36,003 nt of DNA. It comes from a virus. The stretch lies in IMG/VR virus record IMGVR_UViG_3300036903_000029, positions 1 through 36,003 of that record; one strand, given 5' to 3'. The notes below the pieces were generated by a model. It was not told the origin of the DNA and did no database searches. It saw only the letters and a program-made list of their open reading frames with translations. Below, piece after piece: positions 1-8,415 of the stretch. The position numbers and the translations under genes are program-made. Within the stretch, counting starts at the first letter, position 1. Each line of letters begins with the position of its first letter.

Positions 1-1
1 T

Positions 2-52
2 GACGGCGAGTTGGTAGGCCCGGCGTGGGAAATAACGTTTGTGTCGGTGTAA
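2..52 (+). CDS. C-terminal end of an unknown gene (partial)
   Basis: A reading frame entering from the left edge encodes 16 residues ending ITFVSV and stops at a TAA at 50-52. Nothing identifies it. It could be the tail of a gene outside the window or a chance open stretch. Confidence 0.2.
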   Translation, partial: DGELVGPAWEITFVSV

Positions 53-88
53 CTTTACCGACCTTGTTCGTTTGCCTTCTGACAGTCC

Positions 89-529
89 TTGCAGAGCGCC
101 TTGCCCCCATTGCCGGGCACGCGGTCAACGGTTGGCGGGGGTACCGAGCCTTCGAATAATGTCGTCTTCACCATTAACCTTCATGGCGGCGGCCTTATCT
201 TCCCCCAGGGTGGGCCGAATTACGACAAGCTCTGCGTTATGACGCTTCCGCTTTCCGATGCCGTGGCCGGAGACGTTTACGACGTGGAACTCCACTGTGG
301 GATGAAGCAATATTACGTCACAATTTACGGCGACAAGGCCTACACATGGGGTTCGATACGGGTCACGAACGAGCGCACCGGTGAGGTGACTTCTCATTCC
401 TCAACGCAACCTATTTCACAGGACGGCTTGTTTGAGGTTGCGGGAATTTGGATGTGCGATCTGCAGGTTTATCAGGATGTTCCTAACACGGTCAACATCT
501 ACTCTCTTGATGTCTTCAGGGCACAGTAA
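89..529 (+). CDS. Unrecognised 146-residue protein, start uncertain
   Basis: This frame encodes a beta-rich, soluble-looking protein with a segment INLHGGGLIF and no signal peptide or membrane helix. The only starts are non-ATG: TTG at 89, 104 or 110. The first ATG in frame (239) lies deep inside the conserved-looking part. An in-frame stop at 80-82 closes the frame upstream. Either it uses a rare TTG start without a clear ribosome binding site, or its true N-terminus has been lost through a frameshift or truncation. It precedes the packaging module and may be a late or moron gene. I do not recognise the family. Confidence 0.45.
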   Translation: MQSALPPLPGTRSTVGGGTEPSNNVVFTINLHGGGLIFPQGGPNYDKLCVMTLPLSDAVAGDVYDVELHCGMKQYYVTIYGDKAYTWGSIRVTNERTGEVTSHSSTQPISQDGLFEVAGIWMCDLQVYQDVPNTVNIYSLDVFRAQ

Positions 530-574
530 AGAATTCACCAGCCTGTAAAATTTCCAGCCGCTATTTCCCAGCCG

Positions 575-847
575 ATGAGACTACTGATGATCCTAATGGC
601 AGCGGCGGCGTTGCTGTTCCCGCAATCCGGCACGGAAATGAAAGTGGCGGATCTGCCGTCAATGACGCGGGTGCAGCCGGCTTACTATTCATCGCTGCCA
701 CCGGAGAACGGCGATTATGTCGCGTTCGATGGCGGATTCTGGTATTGCGACGCAGGTGAAACGCTGACAGCGGATCGCTCGAACGATCCGGATATCGCGA
801 TCTACTGCGAATTTCAGGACGGTGACCGGGAAAACGTCGGGGAGTGA
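575..847 (+). CDS. Small exported protein, unknown function
   Basis: It encodes 90 residues that begin MRLLMILMAAAALLFPQSG, a short hydrophobic stretch after one arginine, which fits a weak Sec signal peptide or membrane anchor. The mature part is acidic, with two cysteines about 20 residues apart (in FWYCDAG and IAIYCEF) that could form a disulfide outside the cytoplasm. No good Shine-Dalgarno is visible before the ATG, so expression is less certain. It lies between an unknown gene and the HNH nuclease. The family is not recognised; it is one of several export-signal proteins in this phage. Confidence 0.5.
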   Translation: MRLLMILMAAAALLFPQSGTEMKVADLPSMTRVQPAYYSSLPPENGDYVAFDGGFWYCDAGETLTADRSNDPDIAIYCEFQDGDRENVGE

Positions 848-873
848 ACTCCCTGATTCGGAAATATTGAGCG

Positions 874-1275
874 ATGCCTTATGCGGCGAAGAAGGTTTGC
901 CAGCAACCTGGCTGCGGCGCGTTGTGCGAAGAACGTTATTGCGTCGCGCATGCGAGGAATGGAGTAGCACGAGGGCAGAGCAGGAAAAGCTTCGATGATC
1001 AGCGCGGCTCGGCGCACGCGCGCGGATACGGCCGTCAGTGGCGGAAGCTGAGGCTCGTTGTGTTGGCGCGCGATCCACTGTGCCGCATTCAGATCATGTG
1101 CGGCCGCGGCGTAGGGCACGAGCTGCCGGCAGCGAGTACGGATGCAGATCACATTGTGCCTAAGCCCGCTGGCGACGACTCACTCGATAACCTGCAAGGT
1201 GCTTGCCATGAATGTCATAGCTGGAAGACAGCCACGAAGGATTCTAACTTTGCGCGACGAAAGCGCGCGCGCTGA
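874..1275 (+). CDS. HNH endonuclease next to the terminase genes
   Basis: This is a 133-residue HNH nuclease of the kind found beside phage terminases (HK97 gp74-like). The N-terminus has a possible zinc knuckle (C9, C14, C18, C23, H26). The middle carries RGYGRQWRKLR, typical of phage HNH proteins. The core has C70 and C76, the D92-H93 pair, N106 in DNLQ, and CHECH at 111-115 followed by K118. In cos-packaging phages such proteins work with terminase to cut concatemers, so its position 110 bp before terS suggests cohesive-end packaging. That role is inferred from family and position. Start ATG at 874. Confidence 0.88.
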   Translation: MPYAAKKVCQQPGCGALCEERYCVAHARNGVARGQSRKSFDDQRGSAHARGYGRQWRKLRLVVLARDPLCRIQIMCGRGVGHELPAASTDADHIVPKPAGDDSLDNLQGACHECHSWKTATKDSNFARRKRAR

Positions 1276-1321
1276 GGGTGTAGGGGTAGGGGGGTCTTTT
1301 TCTTCGAGGACCCGCCGCGCG

Positions 1322-1340
1322 GAGACCGTGTCACGGTCTC
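1322..1340. promoter_or_regulatory. 19-bp perfect inverted repeat before terS (candidate cos element or operator)
   Basis: GAGACCGTG, one base, CACGGTCTC: a perfect 9+1+9 dyad in the 110-bp gap between the HNH gene and terS. It is not followed by a T-tract, so it is a poor terminator. Its position fits either terminase or HNH recognition (cos region) or a regulatory hairpin in the late transcript. Confidence 0.45.
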
Positions 1341-1385
1341 AAGCACACACCCGCGAATTAAAAATTTCTGTTTTGAGGGCCAACT

Positions 1386-1952
1386 TTGGGCGGTAAGGGC
1401 TGTGGCCGTCGTCCGAAACCGACTGCGGTCCGCAAGCTGCAGGGCAATCCCGGCAAACGTCCCCTCAACCAGGACAAGCCCACGCCCCAGCCTGGCGAAC
1501 CACCCATGCCCGCGGGACTTTCGCTTGCCGCGCAAAAGGAATGGCGCACCATCGTTGCCGAGCTGCTCACTCTCAACGTTCTCAGCATCGTTGACGGCAA
1601 AGCGCTCGCCGCCTACTGCCACAATTTCTCGCGCTGGATGGAAGCGGAAGCGGAAATCGCGCTCCACGGCCTGATCGTCGAAGAACCCGTCACCAAGGGC
1701 CAGGGCGAAGCCGCCGTCATCGTCGGCTATAAATACAAACGCAATCCCGCCGTCACCATTTCCAACGACGCGCAGAAGCTGATGAAGTCCTTCCTCATCG
1801 AATTCGGTCTCACGCCAGCGTCCCGATCGCGCCTTCGCATTGAGAAAAAGGCCGATGAGGATCCGTTCGCCAAGTTCCTCGCTGGAAAGTCGCCTCAGCC
1901 GAACAATGAAACGCAAACCGCGCGCCCCGCGCCGAGTAAACAAGTCAACTAA
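1386..1952 (+). CDS. terS: Terminase small subunit, P27 family
   Basis: It encodes 188 residues beginning GGKGCGRRPKPTAVRKLQGN, very close to the hallmark opening of P27-family small terminases. The protein recognises the packaging start site and feeds DNA to the large subunit. The middle (roughly residues 50-140) is the helical region with the AQKEWRTIVAEL segment seen in this family. The start is TTG at 1386, chosen because the family motif begins immediately after it. The gene overlaps terL by 47 bases, so the two are probably translationally coupled. Confidence 0.92.
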   Translation: MGGKGCGRRPKPTAVRKLQGNPGKRPLNQDKPTPQPGEPPMPAGLSLAAQKEWRTIVAELLTLNVLSIVDGKALAAYCHNFSRWMEAEAEIALHGLIVEEPVTKGQGEAAVIVGYKYKRNPAVTISNDAQKLMKSFLIEFGLTPASRSRLRIEKKADEDPFAKFLAGKSPQPNNETQTARPAPSKQVN

Positions 1953-3711
1953 TGTCGCGCCTCGCAAAAAGCCTGCTCAGTCTCGCGAAGCGGCCGTTGC
2001 CTCTCTCCACCCGGCCGAGCAATATGTCGCCGACGTCCTCGCCGGCCGCGTACCGGCGTGCAAAGGGATACGTCTCTCCTGCGAGCGCCATCTTCGCGAT
2101 CTCGCTGATGGCGCTCGCCGCGGACTTCATTTCGACAGGGCCGCCGCGCAGCATGCCCTCGATTTCTTTCCGCTCCTCCGCCACAGCAAGGGCCGCAAGT
2201 GGGCCAACAAAGTTTTCATCCTGGAGCCCTGGCAACAATTCCTCACCTGGGTCCTTTTCGGATGGATGCGCGCCGACGGCACCCGCCGTTTCCGTGTTGC
2301 CTACATCGAAATTCCGCGCAAGAACGGCAAGTCCACTCTGCTGGCCGGCGACGGACTTTACCTTACCTTCGCCGATGGCGAGCCCGGCGCCGAGGTTTAC
2401 TGCGTGGCCACCAAGAAAGATCAGGCCCGCATCGTTTTCAGTGAAGCCGTCCGGATGCGCGACAAATCCCCCGCGCTCTCCAAGCACATCGTTAAGTTTC
2501 GCGACAATCTCAATCACCCGGGCAGCTCTTCCAAAATGGAGCCGCTCGGCGCCGATGAAGACACTCTCGACGGCCTCAACATTTCCGGCGCCCTGGTTGA
2601 CGAGCTCCACGCTCACAAGTCCCGCAAGCTCTGGGACGTCATCGATACCGCCACCGGCGCGCGCACTCAGCCTCTTATCATCGCCATCACCACTGCCGGT
2701 TACGATCGCGAATCCATCTGCTGGCGCGAGCATGAGTACGGCATCCGCATCCTCGAGGAGATTATCGAGGACGATACCTATTTCGTTTTCATCGCCGCGC
2801 TGGACGATCCCAACAAGTGGGAAGAGGAAAACGAGTGGGCCAAATGCAATCCGAATTTCGGCATTTCCGTCGATATTGACGATCTCCGCCGCAAAGCCCA
2901 CAAAGCCAAGCAACAGCCGGCCGCGCTCAACGCTTTCCTTCGCCTACACCTCAATGTGTGGACCCAGCAGGAAACCCGCATCATCCCCATGGAGCAGTGG
3001 GCCCAGTGCACCGGCTTCGACGTTTACCCGAATCCGAAAACCGCGCCTCATCCCCGCGCGCTTCGTTCTGAACTGGAAGAACGGCTCCTCGGCCGCACCT
3101 GCTTTGCCGGGCTCGATCTCGCCAGCAAGTGGGACATCGCTTCCTTCGTCAAGCTCTTTCCGCCAACCGACGATCTGCCACTCTGGATCGTCCTTCCTGA
3201 ATTCTGGATCCCCTACGATCGCGTGGAAGAGCGCGTCAAACGCGACCGCGTTCCCTACGACGTCTGGATCCGCGAAGGGTGGCTGCGCGCCACGGAAGGC
3301 AACGTCATCGACTATGGCGCCATCCGCGAAAAGATTCTCCGCGATCGCGTTCTATATGAAATTCGCGAACTGGCTTTCGATTCCTGGGGCGCCACCCAGA
3401 TTGTTTCCGAGCTGATCGCTGAAGGCGTCGAGTGCGTGGAGTTCGTGCAGGGCATGAAATCCTTCGCCGAACCCATGCGCGAGATTATCGCCCTGGTCTA
3501 TAGCAAGAAGCTGGCTCACCTTGGCAATCCGATTCTCCGCTGGATGGCTTCCAACCTGGTCGCCACTCAGGATCCCGCTGGCAATATGAAACCTGACAAA
3601 TCCAAGTCCTCCGAAAAGATTGACGGCATCGTCGCCACGCTGATGGCCCTGGGCCGCGCTATCGCCAATCCCGATCTCGATTCCGGCGCGCCCGTGGTGT
3701 TCACCATATGA
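1906..3711 (+). CDS. terL: Terminase large subunit (packaging ATPase and nuclease)
   Basis: It encodes 601 residues from ATG 1906; an upstream TTG at 1840 is possible but would add only low-complexity basic sequence. This is the DNA-packaging motor of the Terminase_1 (HK97 gp2-like) group. Walker A is IPRKNGKST at residues 136-144, with Walker B-like ALVDE at about 229-233. The C-terminal nuclease domain starts near GLDLASKWD, where D404 is the likely first metal ligand. LAFDSWGATQIV follows, a segment usual in this family. Length is normal. It overlaps the portal start by 4 bases (ATGA), indicating coupled translation. Confidence 0.96.
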   Translation: MKRKPRAPRRVNKSTNVAPRKKPAQSREAAVASLHPAEQYVADVLAGRVPACKGIRLSCERHLRDLADGARRGLHFDRAAAQHALDFFPLLRHSKGRKWANKVFILEPWQQFLTWVLFGWMRADGTRRFRVAYIEIPRKNGKSTLLAGDGLYLTFADGEPGAEVYCVATKKDQARIVFSEAVRMRDKSPALSKHIVKFRDNLNHPGSSSKMEPLGADEDTLDGLNISGALVDELHAHKSRKLWDVIDTATGARTQPLIIAITTAGYDRESICWREHEYGIRILEEIIEDDTYFVFIAALDDPNKWEEENEWAKCNPNFGISVDIDDLRRKAHKAKQQPAALNAFLRLHLNVWTQQETRIIPMEQWAQCTGFDVYPNPKTAPHPRALRSELEERLLGRTCFAGLDLASKWDIASFVKLFPPTDDLPLWIVLPEFWIPYDRVEERVKRDRVPYDVWIREGWLRATEGNVIDYGAIREKILRDRVLYEIRELAFDSWGATQIVSELIAEGVECVEFVQGMKSFAEPMREIIALVYSKKLAHLGNPILRWMASNLVATQDPAGNMKPDKSKSSEKIDGIVATLMALGRAIANPDLDSGAPVVFTI

Positions 3712-5453
3712 GCGCGCGCATGCCCCTATTTCAGCGGATTGCCTATGGCGCAGCGGTAATTCGCGCCTCGTTCATGGGCCAGTCGCTGCCGCCCATTGAC
3801 GATTACTGGTGGCAGCCCCGCGGTTCCGATTCCTCCGCCGGCATGGCGGTCAGTCCCGAGACGGCCATGCGCCTCAGCGTCGTTTACTCCTGCGTGCGCG
3901 TCCGATCGGAGACACTGGCCGCCTGCCCTCTCGAAATCTTCCAGCGCTTTTCCGACGGCCGCGAAGAGCGCGCCACGGACCATCCGCTCTACCAGGTGCT
4001 GCATAACTCCCCCAACCAGTGGCAGACGTCGTTCGAATTCATCGAACTGATGCAGACCCACCTGGACCTTCGCGGAAACGCCTTCGCCCGCATCCTTCCC
4101 GGGCCCCGCGGAGCGATTGACCAGCTCATCCCCATTCACCCCGATCTGGTGAATGTTTATCGCCTCCCCAACGGCCGCCTGAAGTACCAGGTGCGCTCTC
4201 GCTTCACCGCGGAAATTGATTGGTTCACCCAGGATGAAATGTTCCACCTGCGCGGGCAATCGCAGGACGGACTGGTCGGGCTCAGCCCTATCGCGCTCCA
4301 GCGCGAAACCATTGGCAACGCCCTGGGCATGCAGGATTACTTTGGCCGCTTCCTGCGCAACGACGCCCAACCTCGGGGCTACCTCACCGGTCCCGGCACT
4401 CTTTTCCGTGATGATGCTGCGCGTGCGGAGTACAAAAATAGCTGGCAGAAGTCTCAGACCGGCGAAAACCGTCACACAACCGCCGTGCTCGATAGGGGGA
4501 TGGAATACAAAACCATCGCCATGTCCAACAAGGACGCTCAGTTCCTCGAAGCCATTAAAGCCTCGCGCGAGGAAATCTGCGGAATGTATCTCGTTCCGCC
4601 GCACAAGGTCGCCATCCTCGAGCGCTCGACCAATAACAACATCGAGCATCAAGGAATCGAGTTCGTCACCGGCTGCATGCAGCTCATCGCCAACCGCTGG
4701 GAACGCCGCATCGCCGTAGACATGATTGACCCCCTCACGGAAGTGGTGGGGGACGGCCAGGGCGAATACTTCGCCAAATTCCTTCTGGACGGGCTGCTCC
4801 GCGGCGCCTTCAAGGACCGCATGGACGGCTATGCCATCGCCAAGATCAATGGCTTTCTCAATACCAACGGCGTCTGCCGCTTCGAAAACTGGAATCCTGT
4901 CTCGCACGAAGACGGCGGCGACGATTACTGGCGGCCGCTCAATATGCTGGTTAACGGCCAGGAACCTCCGGAACCCGCTCCAGGCCAGATTGGCACGGAA
5001 GATACGCCGGCAACGCCCGGCAAACCGGATACTGAAAACGATCTCGATAATCCTCCGGACGATAATCCCGATGACGAAGGCGCGGACGATCCCAAAGCTC
5101 GAGCCTTACATGCCCGCCTGAAGGTCTTCGCGCTCGATGCCGCGGGCCGCATGGTGCGCCGCGAAACCGCCGCACTCCGCAAGCTGAATACCCGCTTTGC
5201 CGAGGATCCCGCGGCGTTCCTTTCCTCCGCCGAGTATTTCTACCAGGAGCACGCACACACAGTGTCGCGTGCTCTCAACATTTCGCCCACCGCCGCCATG
5301 CAGTACGCCGCGGTCAATCTCCGATCGCTGGCCTTACAAAGTTCTGGTGAACGCGCCGCGGTTCTAGATTGGATTGAAGACACTGCGCCCGAGCAGCTCG
5401 CCACCATGGCCCTCGGCAAAAAACGCCGCCAGCGCAGGGAACTTTCCCAATGA
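3708..5453 (+). CDS. Portal protein, HK97 family
   Basis: A 581-residue portal protein that would form the 12-fold ring at one capsid vertex, through which DNA enters and to which the tail attaches. Family signs include MRLSVVYSCVRVRSETLA near residue 60, FEFIELMQTHLDLRGNAFA, IHPDLVNVY, FHLRGQSQDGLVGLSPI and the region with SREEICGMYLVPPHKVAIL. The last ~150 residues (after the NGQEPPEP stretch) form an acidic, proline-rich linker and then a helical tail, longer than minimal family members. Start ATG overlaps the terL stop; the stop overlaps the next gene start (ATGA). Confidence 0.95.
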   Translation: MSARMPLFQRIAYGAAVIRASFMGQSLPPIDDYWWQPRGSDSSAGMAVSPETAMRLSVVYSCVRVRSETLAACPLEIFQRFSDGREERATDHPLYQVLHNSPNQWQTSFEFIELMQTHLDLRGNAFARILPGPRGAIDQLIPIHPDLVNVYRLPNGRLKYQVRSRFTAEIDWFTQDEMFHLRGQSQDGLVGLSPIALQRETIGNALGMQDYFGRFLRNDAQPRGYLTGPGTLFRDDAARAEYKNSWQKSQTGENRHTTAVLDRGMEYKTIAMSNKDAQFLEAIKASREEICGMYLVPPHKVAILERSTNNNIEHQGIEFVTGCMQLIANRWERRIAVDMIDPLTEVVGDGQGEYFAKFLLDGLLRGAFKDRMDGYAIAKINGFLNTNGVCRFENWNPVSHEDGGDDYWRPLNMLVNGQEPPEPAPGQIGTEDTPATPGKPDTENDLDNPPDDNPDDEGADDPKARALHARLKVFALDAAGRMVRRETAALRKLNTRFAEDPAAFLSSAEYFYQEHAHTVSRALNISPTAAMQYAAVNLRSLALQSSGERAAVLDWIEDTAPEQLATMALGKKRRQRRELSQ

Positions 5454-5710
5454 GCGAGCGCATGTTCAAAAGTGTGGCCATGAAGGTTTTTCTCGCAGGA
5501 CGGGAGAAGCCCGTAACGAGGACGTATCGCGCGGGGCCCCGCAGCCGCTTCACATCCGCCGGCGTCGACACACTGCTCGAGGAAGTAGCCGATCACCTCG
5601 AAGCGACTTTCCCCGACCAGGAATTCCGCCTGGTGCAGATCGGCCCCGCCGCCTTCAATTTTGTGGCCGCCCCACAGGAGCTTACCGATGAAATACCAGC
5701 ACGTGTTTAA
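5450..5710 (+). CDS. Small head-module protein, unknown
   Basis: It encodes 86 residues with a basic N-terminal half (GREKPVTRTYRAGPRSRF) and no signal or membrane segment. It is coupled to the portal by an ATGA overlap and overlaps the protease start by about 23 bases. Translation, spacing and strand all fit a real gene in the head operon. I do not recognise a family; a role in head assembly is only suggested by position. Confidence 0.7.
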   Translation: MSERMFKSVAMKVFLAGREKPVTRTYRAGPRSRFTSAGVDTLLEEVADHLEATFPDQEFRLVQIGPAAFNFVAAPQELTDEIPARV

Positions 5711-6884
5711 CGAAGTCTTTCAAAAGCCCTGGGCCATCCTCCCCGACAAATTCAGGACCATCACCGCGCTCATCGCCCTGCGCGCCTCCGGGGAAAAACT
5801 CACCCAGCAAGAAATCCAATTGCGCCTGGCGCCGCAAACGTTCCACGCTTCGCGCGTATCCGGACCCGCCGGCAAGCAATTCGGCGCGGTGGCGGTGATT
5901 CCGATCTATGGAGTCATCTCCCAGAAAATTTCCCTGATGTCCCAGATATCCGGCGGCACAACTGTCGCTGGCCTTACGCGAGCGTTCCGAGCGGCCATCG
6001 CCGATCCGGCCGTGAAAGCGATTGTGTTTGACGTGGATTCGCCCGGGGGCGCCGTCGAAGGCATTCCCGAGCTGGCAGCCGAAATGCTCGCTGCGCGCGG
6101 CCAAGGCAAGAAAATTACCGCGGTGGTGAATCCCATGTGCGCGAGCGCCGCCTACTGGCTGGCCAGCGCGGCCGACGAAATCGTCATCACCCCCAGCGGC
6201 CAGTGCGGATCCATCGGCGTCTTCTGCCAGCATGAAGACGCTTCCCAGGCGCTCGAAAAAGAGGGCTTGAAAATCTCCCTGATTAGCGCGGGCAAGTTTA
6301 AGACCGAAGGCAATCCCTACGAGCCCCTTTCCGACGAAGCGCGCGCCGCAATGCAGGCCAAAGTGGACGGATTCTACGGCATGTTTGTGAAAGCCGTCGC
6401 TACCGGCCGCCGCGTCAGCCAGTCCAGCGTGAAATCCGGATTCGGCCAGGGGCGCATGCTGCTGGCCGATGATGCGGTGACCGAAGGAATGGCCGATCGC
6501 GTCGCCTCGCTCGATCAGGTGATTGGCAAACTCTCCGGAGGCGCTGCGCCCCGCCGCATGAGTGCGGCTCTTAGCGCCGCCCTGGTCGCCGGCGATTACA
6601 ACGGTGGCTGCCAGTGCCTTGGTGATGGACAAGCCTGCGATGCCTGCTCGGCCGGCAACTGTGGGGCTTGCACCACGCGAGACTGCTCCGATGAGGCCTG
6701 CGCGGAAAACGGCTGCCCATTCCAGCAAGACGACGATCAGGATCCCGATAATCCCGATGCCAATTCCGCCGTTGCCGCGGAAACGATTGTGCCTGCTCCG
6801 GCCGCTGAAGTTCCGGAGCTGATTCCCGCGGCGAAATCTCTCGCCATGCGGGAACACGAGCTCGATCTCATCGAGAACGCCTAA
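5688..6884 (+). CDS. Capsid maturation protease, S49 (SppA/lambda gpC-like), with Cys-rich tail
   Basis: It encodes 398 residues from ATG 5688, preceded by GGAG about 8 bases upstream; a GTG at 5661 is less likely. It resembles S49 peptidases that cleave the capsid protein N-terminus inside the prohead. VIPIYGVIS and FDVDSPGGAVEGI are S49 segments. Probable catalytic residues are S153 (in MCASAAYW) and K205 (in GKFKTEGNPYEP), 52 residues apart. The C-terminal part, after residue 300, has nine cysteines between C308 and C343, then a run of aspartates. In relatives this end often acts as scaffold; here no separate scaffold gene is visible, so it may do so. The cysteine cluster is unusual in a cytoplasmic assembly protein and could bind metal. 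Confidence 0.92.
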   Translation: MKYQHVFNEVFQKPWAILPDKFRTITALIALRASGEKLTQQEIQLRLAPQTFHASRVSGPAGKQFGAVAVIPIYGVISQKISLMSQISGGTTVAGLTRAFRAAIADPAVKAIVFDVDSPGGAVEGIPELAAEMLAARGQGKKITAVVNPMCASAAYWLASAADEIVITPSGQCGSIGVFCQHEDASQALEKEGLKISLISAGKFKTEGNPYEPLSDEARAAMQAKVDGFYGMFVKAVATGRRVSQSSVKSGFGQGRMLLADDAVTEGMADRVASLDQVIGKLSGGAAPRRMSAALSAALVAGDYNGGCQCLGDGQACDACSAGNCGACTTRDCSDEACAENGCPFQQDDDQDPDNPDANSAVAAETIVPAPAAEVPELIPAAKSLAMREHELDLIENA

Positions 6885-7042
6885 AATCCCAAACAAATTT
6901 CGCCGGGAACTCCTCACCCAATGGTGAGCATGCCGGCATAAGGACCGATCGCCTGCCCGACGGCTAGCGCGATCGCGCCCACGCACCCGCGAAGTAACAC
7001 CCCGTACCCCGAACGAAAAACCTACGACAGGAGAAACCCCCG
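6885..7042 (+). other. Protease-capsid intergenic region with hairpin and palindrome
   Basis: This 158-bp gap contains a 6-bp stem with a 4-base loop (CTCACC at 6913-6918, GGTGAG at 6923-6928), directly followed by the palindrome ATGCCGGCAT (6929-6938). AGGAG (7029-7033) then lies 9 bases before the capsid start. It may be a 5' leader giving the capsid gene separate high expression. No clear -35/-10 pair was found. Confidence 0.35.
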
Positions 7043-8338
7043 ATGTCTAACATCAAAGGATTGCGGCAGCGCAAGAGCGATCAGGAAAAAGCTCTCCGCG
7101 CATTGCTGAATAAGGCCAAGGCTGAGGACCGCGTCTTCACCGAAGCCGAGGAAACCGAATATCAGGCTGGCTTGGACGGCCTGAAGGCCACCGTGCTGCA
7201 GCTCGCGCACGAAGACGAACTGCAGGCCATCGAGCGCGGCACACCCGTCGCCGATGCCGAAAATGCCACTGGAATGTCCGCCAAGACGGGAGGCTTTGCT
7301 TCTCTCGGTCAGCAACTTCAGGCGGTCGCGAAGCACGCTCTCTCCCACGGCAGCATCATGGATCCGCGCCTTATGGCGGCCAATGGCCTCTCCGAAGCAA
7401 TTCCATCCGATGGCGGATTCCTCGTCCAGAAGGATTTCTCGGCCGAGCTGATCCAGCGCATCTATGACCTGGGCGAAGTGGCCAAGCGCGTCCGGAAGAT
7501 CCCCATCTCCGGCACCTCCAACGGCATCAAGATTAACGCCATCGACGAAGACAGCCGCGTTGACGGATCCCGGTGGGGCGGAGTTCTAGCCTACTGGGTG
7601 AACGAAGCTGCGAACTTCACGAAGTCCAAGCCGAAGTTCCGCCAGATCGAACTGCAGACCAACAAGCTCATCGCCCTGTGCTATGCCACCGATGAGCTCA
7701 TGGAAGACGCCGTGGCCCTCCAGGCCGTCATCCAGGAAGCCTTCTCGGAAGAAATGACCTTCAAGACCGAGAACGCCATCATCAACGGCACTGGCTCCGG
7801 CCAGCCGCTCGGCATTTTGAATGCCGGCGCGACGCTGCAGATCGCCAAGGATTCCGGCGATTCCGGCGCCACCGTGGATGCCCAGGATCTGATCAACATG
7901 TATTCGCGCATGTGGCCGCGCAGCCGCGCGAGCGCCGCATGGCTCATCAACATCGACGTCGAGCCGAAGCTCTACAACCTGACACTCGGTTCCGGCTCCG
8001 GCGTGATCCTGAGCGATCTTTCCCGGATCTATGTTCCTCCCGGGAACAACAACAATGCGTACGGGATGATTCTCGGCAAGCCGGTGATCCCCGTGGAGTA
8101 TTGCGCCACGCTGGGAACCCCCGGCGACATCATCCTCGCCGATCTGAGCCAGTACCTGCTCATCGACAAGGGCGCGCCGAAGCAGGACTACTCCATCCAC
8201 GTCCAGTTCCTCACCGATGAAGGCGTGTACCGCTTCGTCTATCGCGTGGACGGCCAGCCGAGCTGGAAGAAGCCCCTCACCCCGTTTCAGGGCAGCAACA
8301 CGCTGTCCCCGTTCATCACCCTGGCCACCCGCTCCTAA
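7043..8338 (+). CDS. Major capsid protein, HK97 fold
   Basis: A 431-residue major capsid protein of the phage capsid family. The first ~110 residues are charged and helical (delta domain), as expected of the part removed by the S49 protease next door. The mature part starts near LSEAIPSDGGFLVQ. Family segments include KRVRKIPISGTSNGIKI, YWVNEAANFTKSKPKFRQIEL, NAIINGTGSGQPLGIL and the P-loop-like stretch near VPPGNNNNAYGMILGKPV. A good Shine-Dalgarno (AGGAG) precedes the ATG. A strong stem-loop follows the stop. Confidence 0.96.
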   Translation: MSNIKGLRQRKSDQEKALRALLNKAKAEDRVFTEAEETEYQAGLDGLKATVLQLAHEDELQAIERGTPVADAENATGMSAKTGGFASLGQQLQAVAKHALSHGSIMDPRLMAANGLSEAIPSDGGFLVQKDFSAELIQRIYDLGEVAKRVRKIPISGTSNGIKINAIDEDSRVDGSRWGGVLAYWVNEAANFTKSKPKFRQIELQTNKLIALCYATDELMEDAVALQAVIQEAFSEEMTFKTENAIINGTGSGQPLGILNAGATLQIAKDSGDSGATVDAQDLINMYSRMWPRSRASAAWLINIDVEPKLYNLTLGSGSGVILSDLSRIYVPPGNNNNAYGMILGKPVIPVEYCATLGTPGDIILADLSQYLLIDKGAPKQDYSIHVQFLTDEGVYRFVYRVDGQPSWKKPLTPFQGSNTLSPFITLATRS

Positions 8339-8358
8339 TTAGGAGCGATCCACCCTCC

Positions 8359-8380
8359 GGGCCCCGATTCGTCGGGGCCC
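8359..8380 (+). terminator. Stem-loop after the capsid gene (partial terminator)
   Basis: Perfect 9-bp stem GGGCCCCGA / TCGGGGCCC with a TTCG loop, 20 bases after the capsid stop. Only a weak T-run follows (GCTGCTTTCC), so it may attenuate or protect the capsid mRNA rather than fully stop transcription. Confidence 0.6.
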
Positions 8381-8415
8381 GCTGCTTTCCAAATTTAGAT
8401 TCGAGGAGAAAATCC

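Noticed and set aside
1215-1967. 250-codon minus-strand frame across terS
   Set aside because: Antisense shadow of a recognised P27 terminase, with no ribosome binding site or family match.
1952-3415. Long rightward frame (487 codons) inside terL
   Set aside because: Ser/Pro/Ala-rich translation in the +1 shadow of a clear terminase; produced by codon bias in high-GC DNA.
3726-4907. 393-codon minus-strand frame opposite the portal gene
   Set aside because: Antisense shadow; the plus-strand portal is unambiguous.
5682-6986. 434-codon minus-strand frame opposite the protease
   Set aside because: Antisense shadow of the S49 protease; composition (Gly/His/Arg-rich) is typical of reverse frames.
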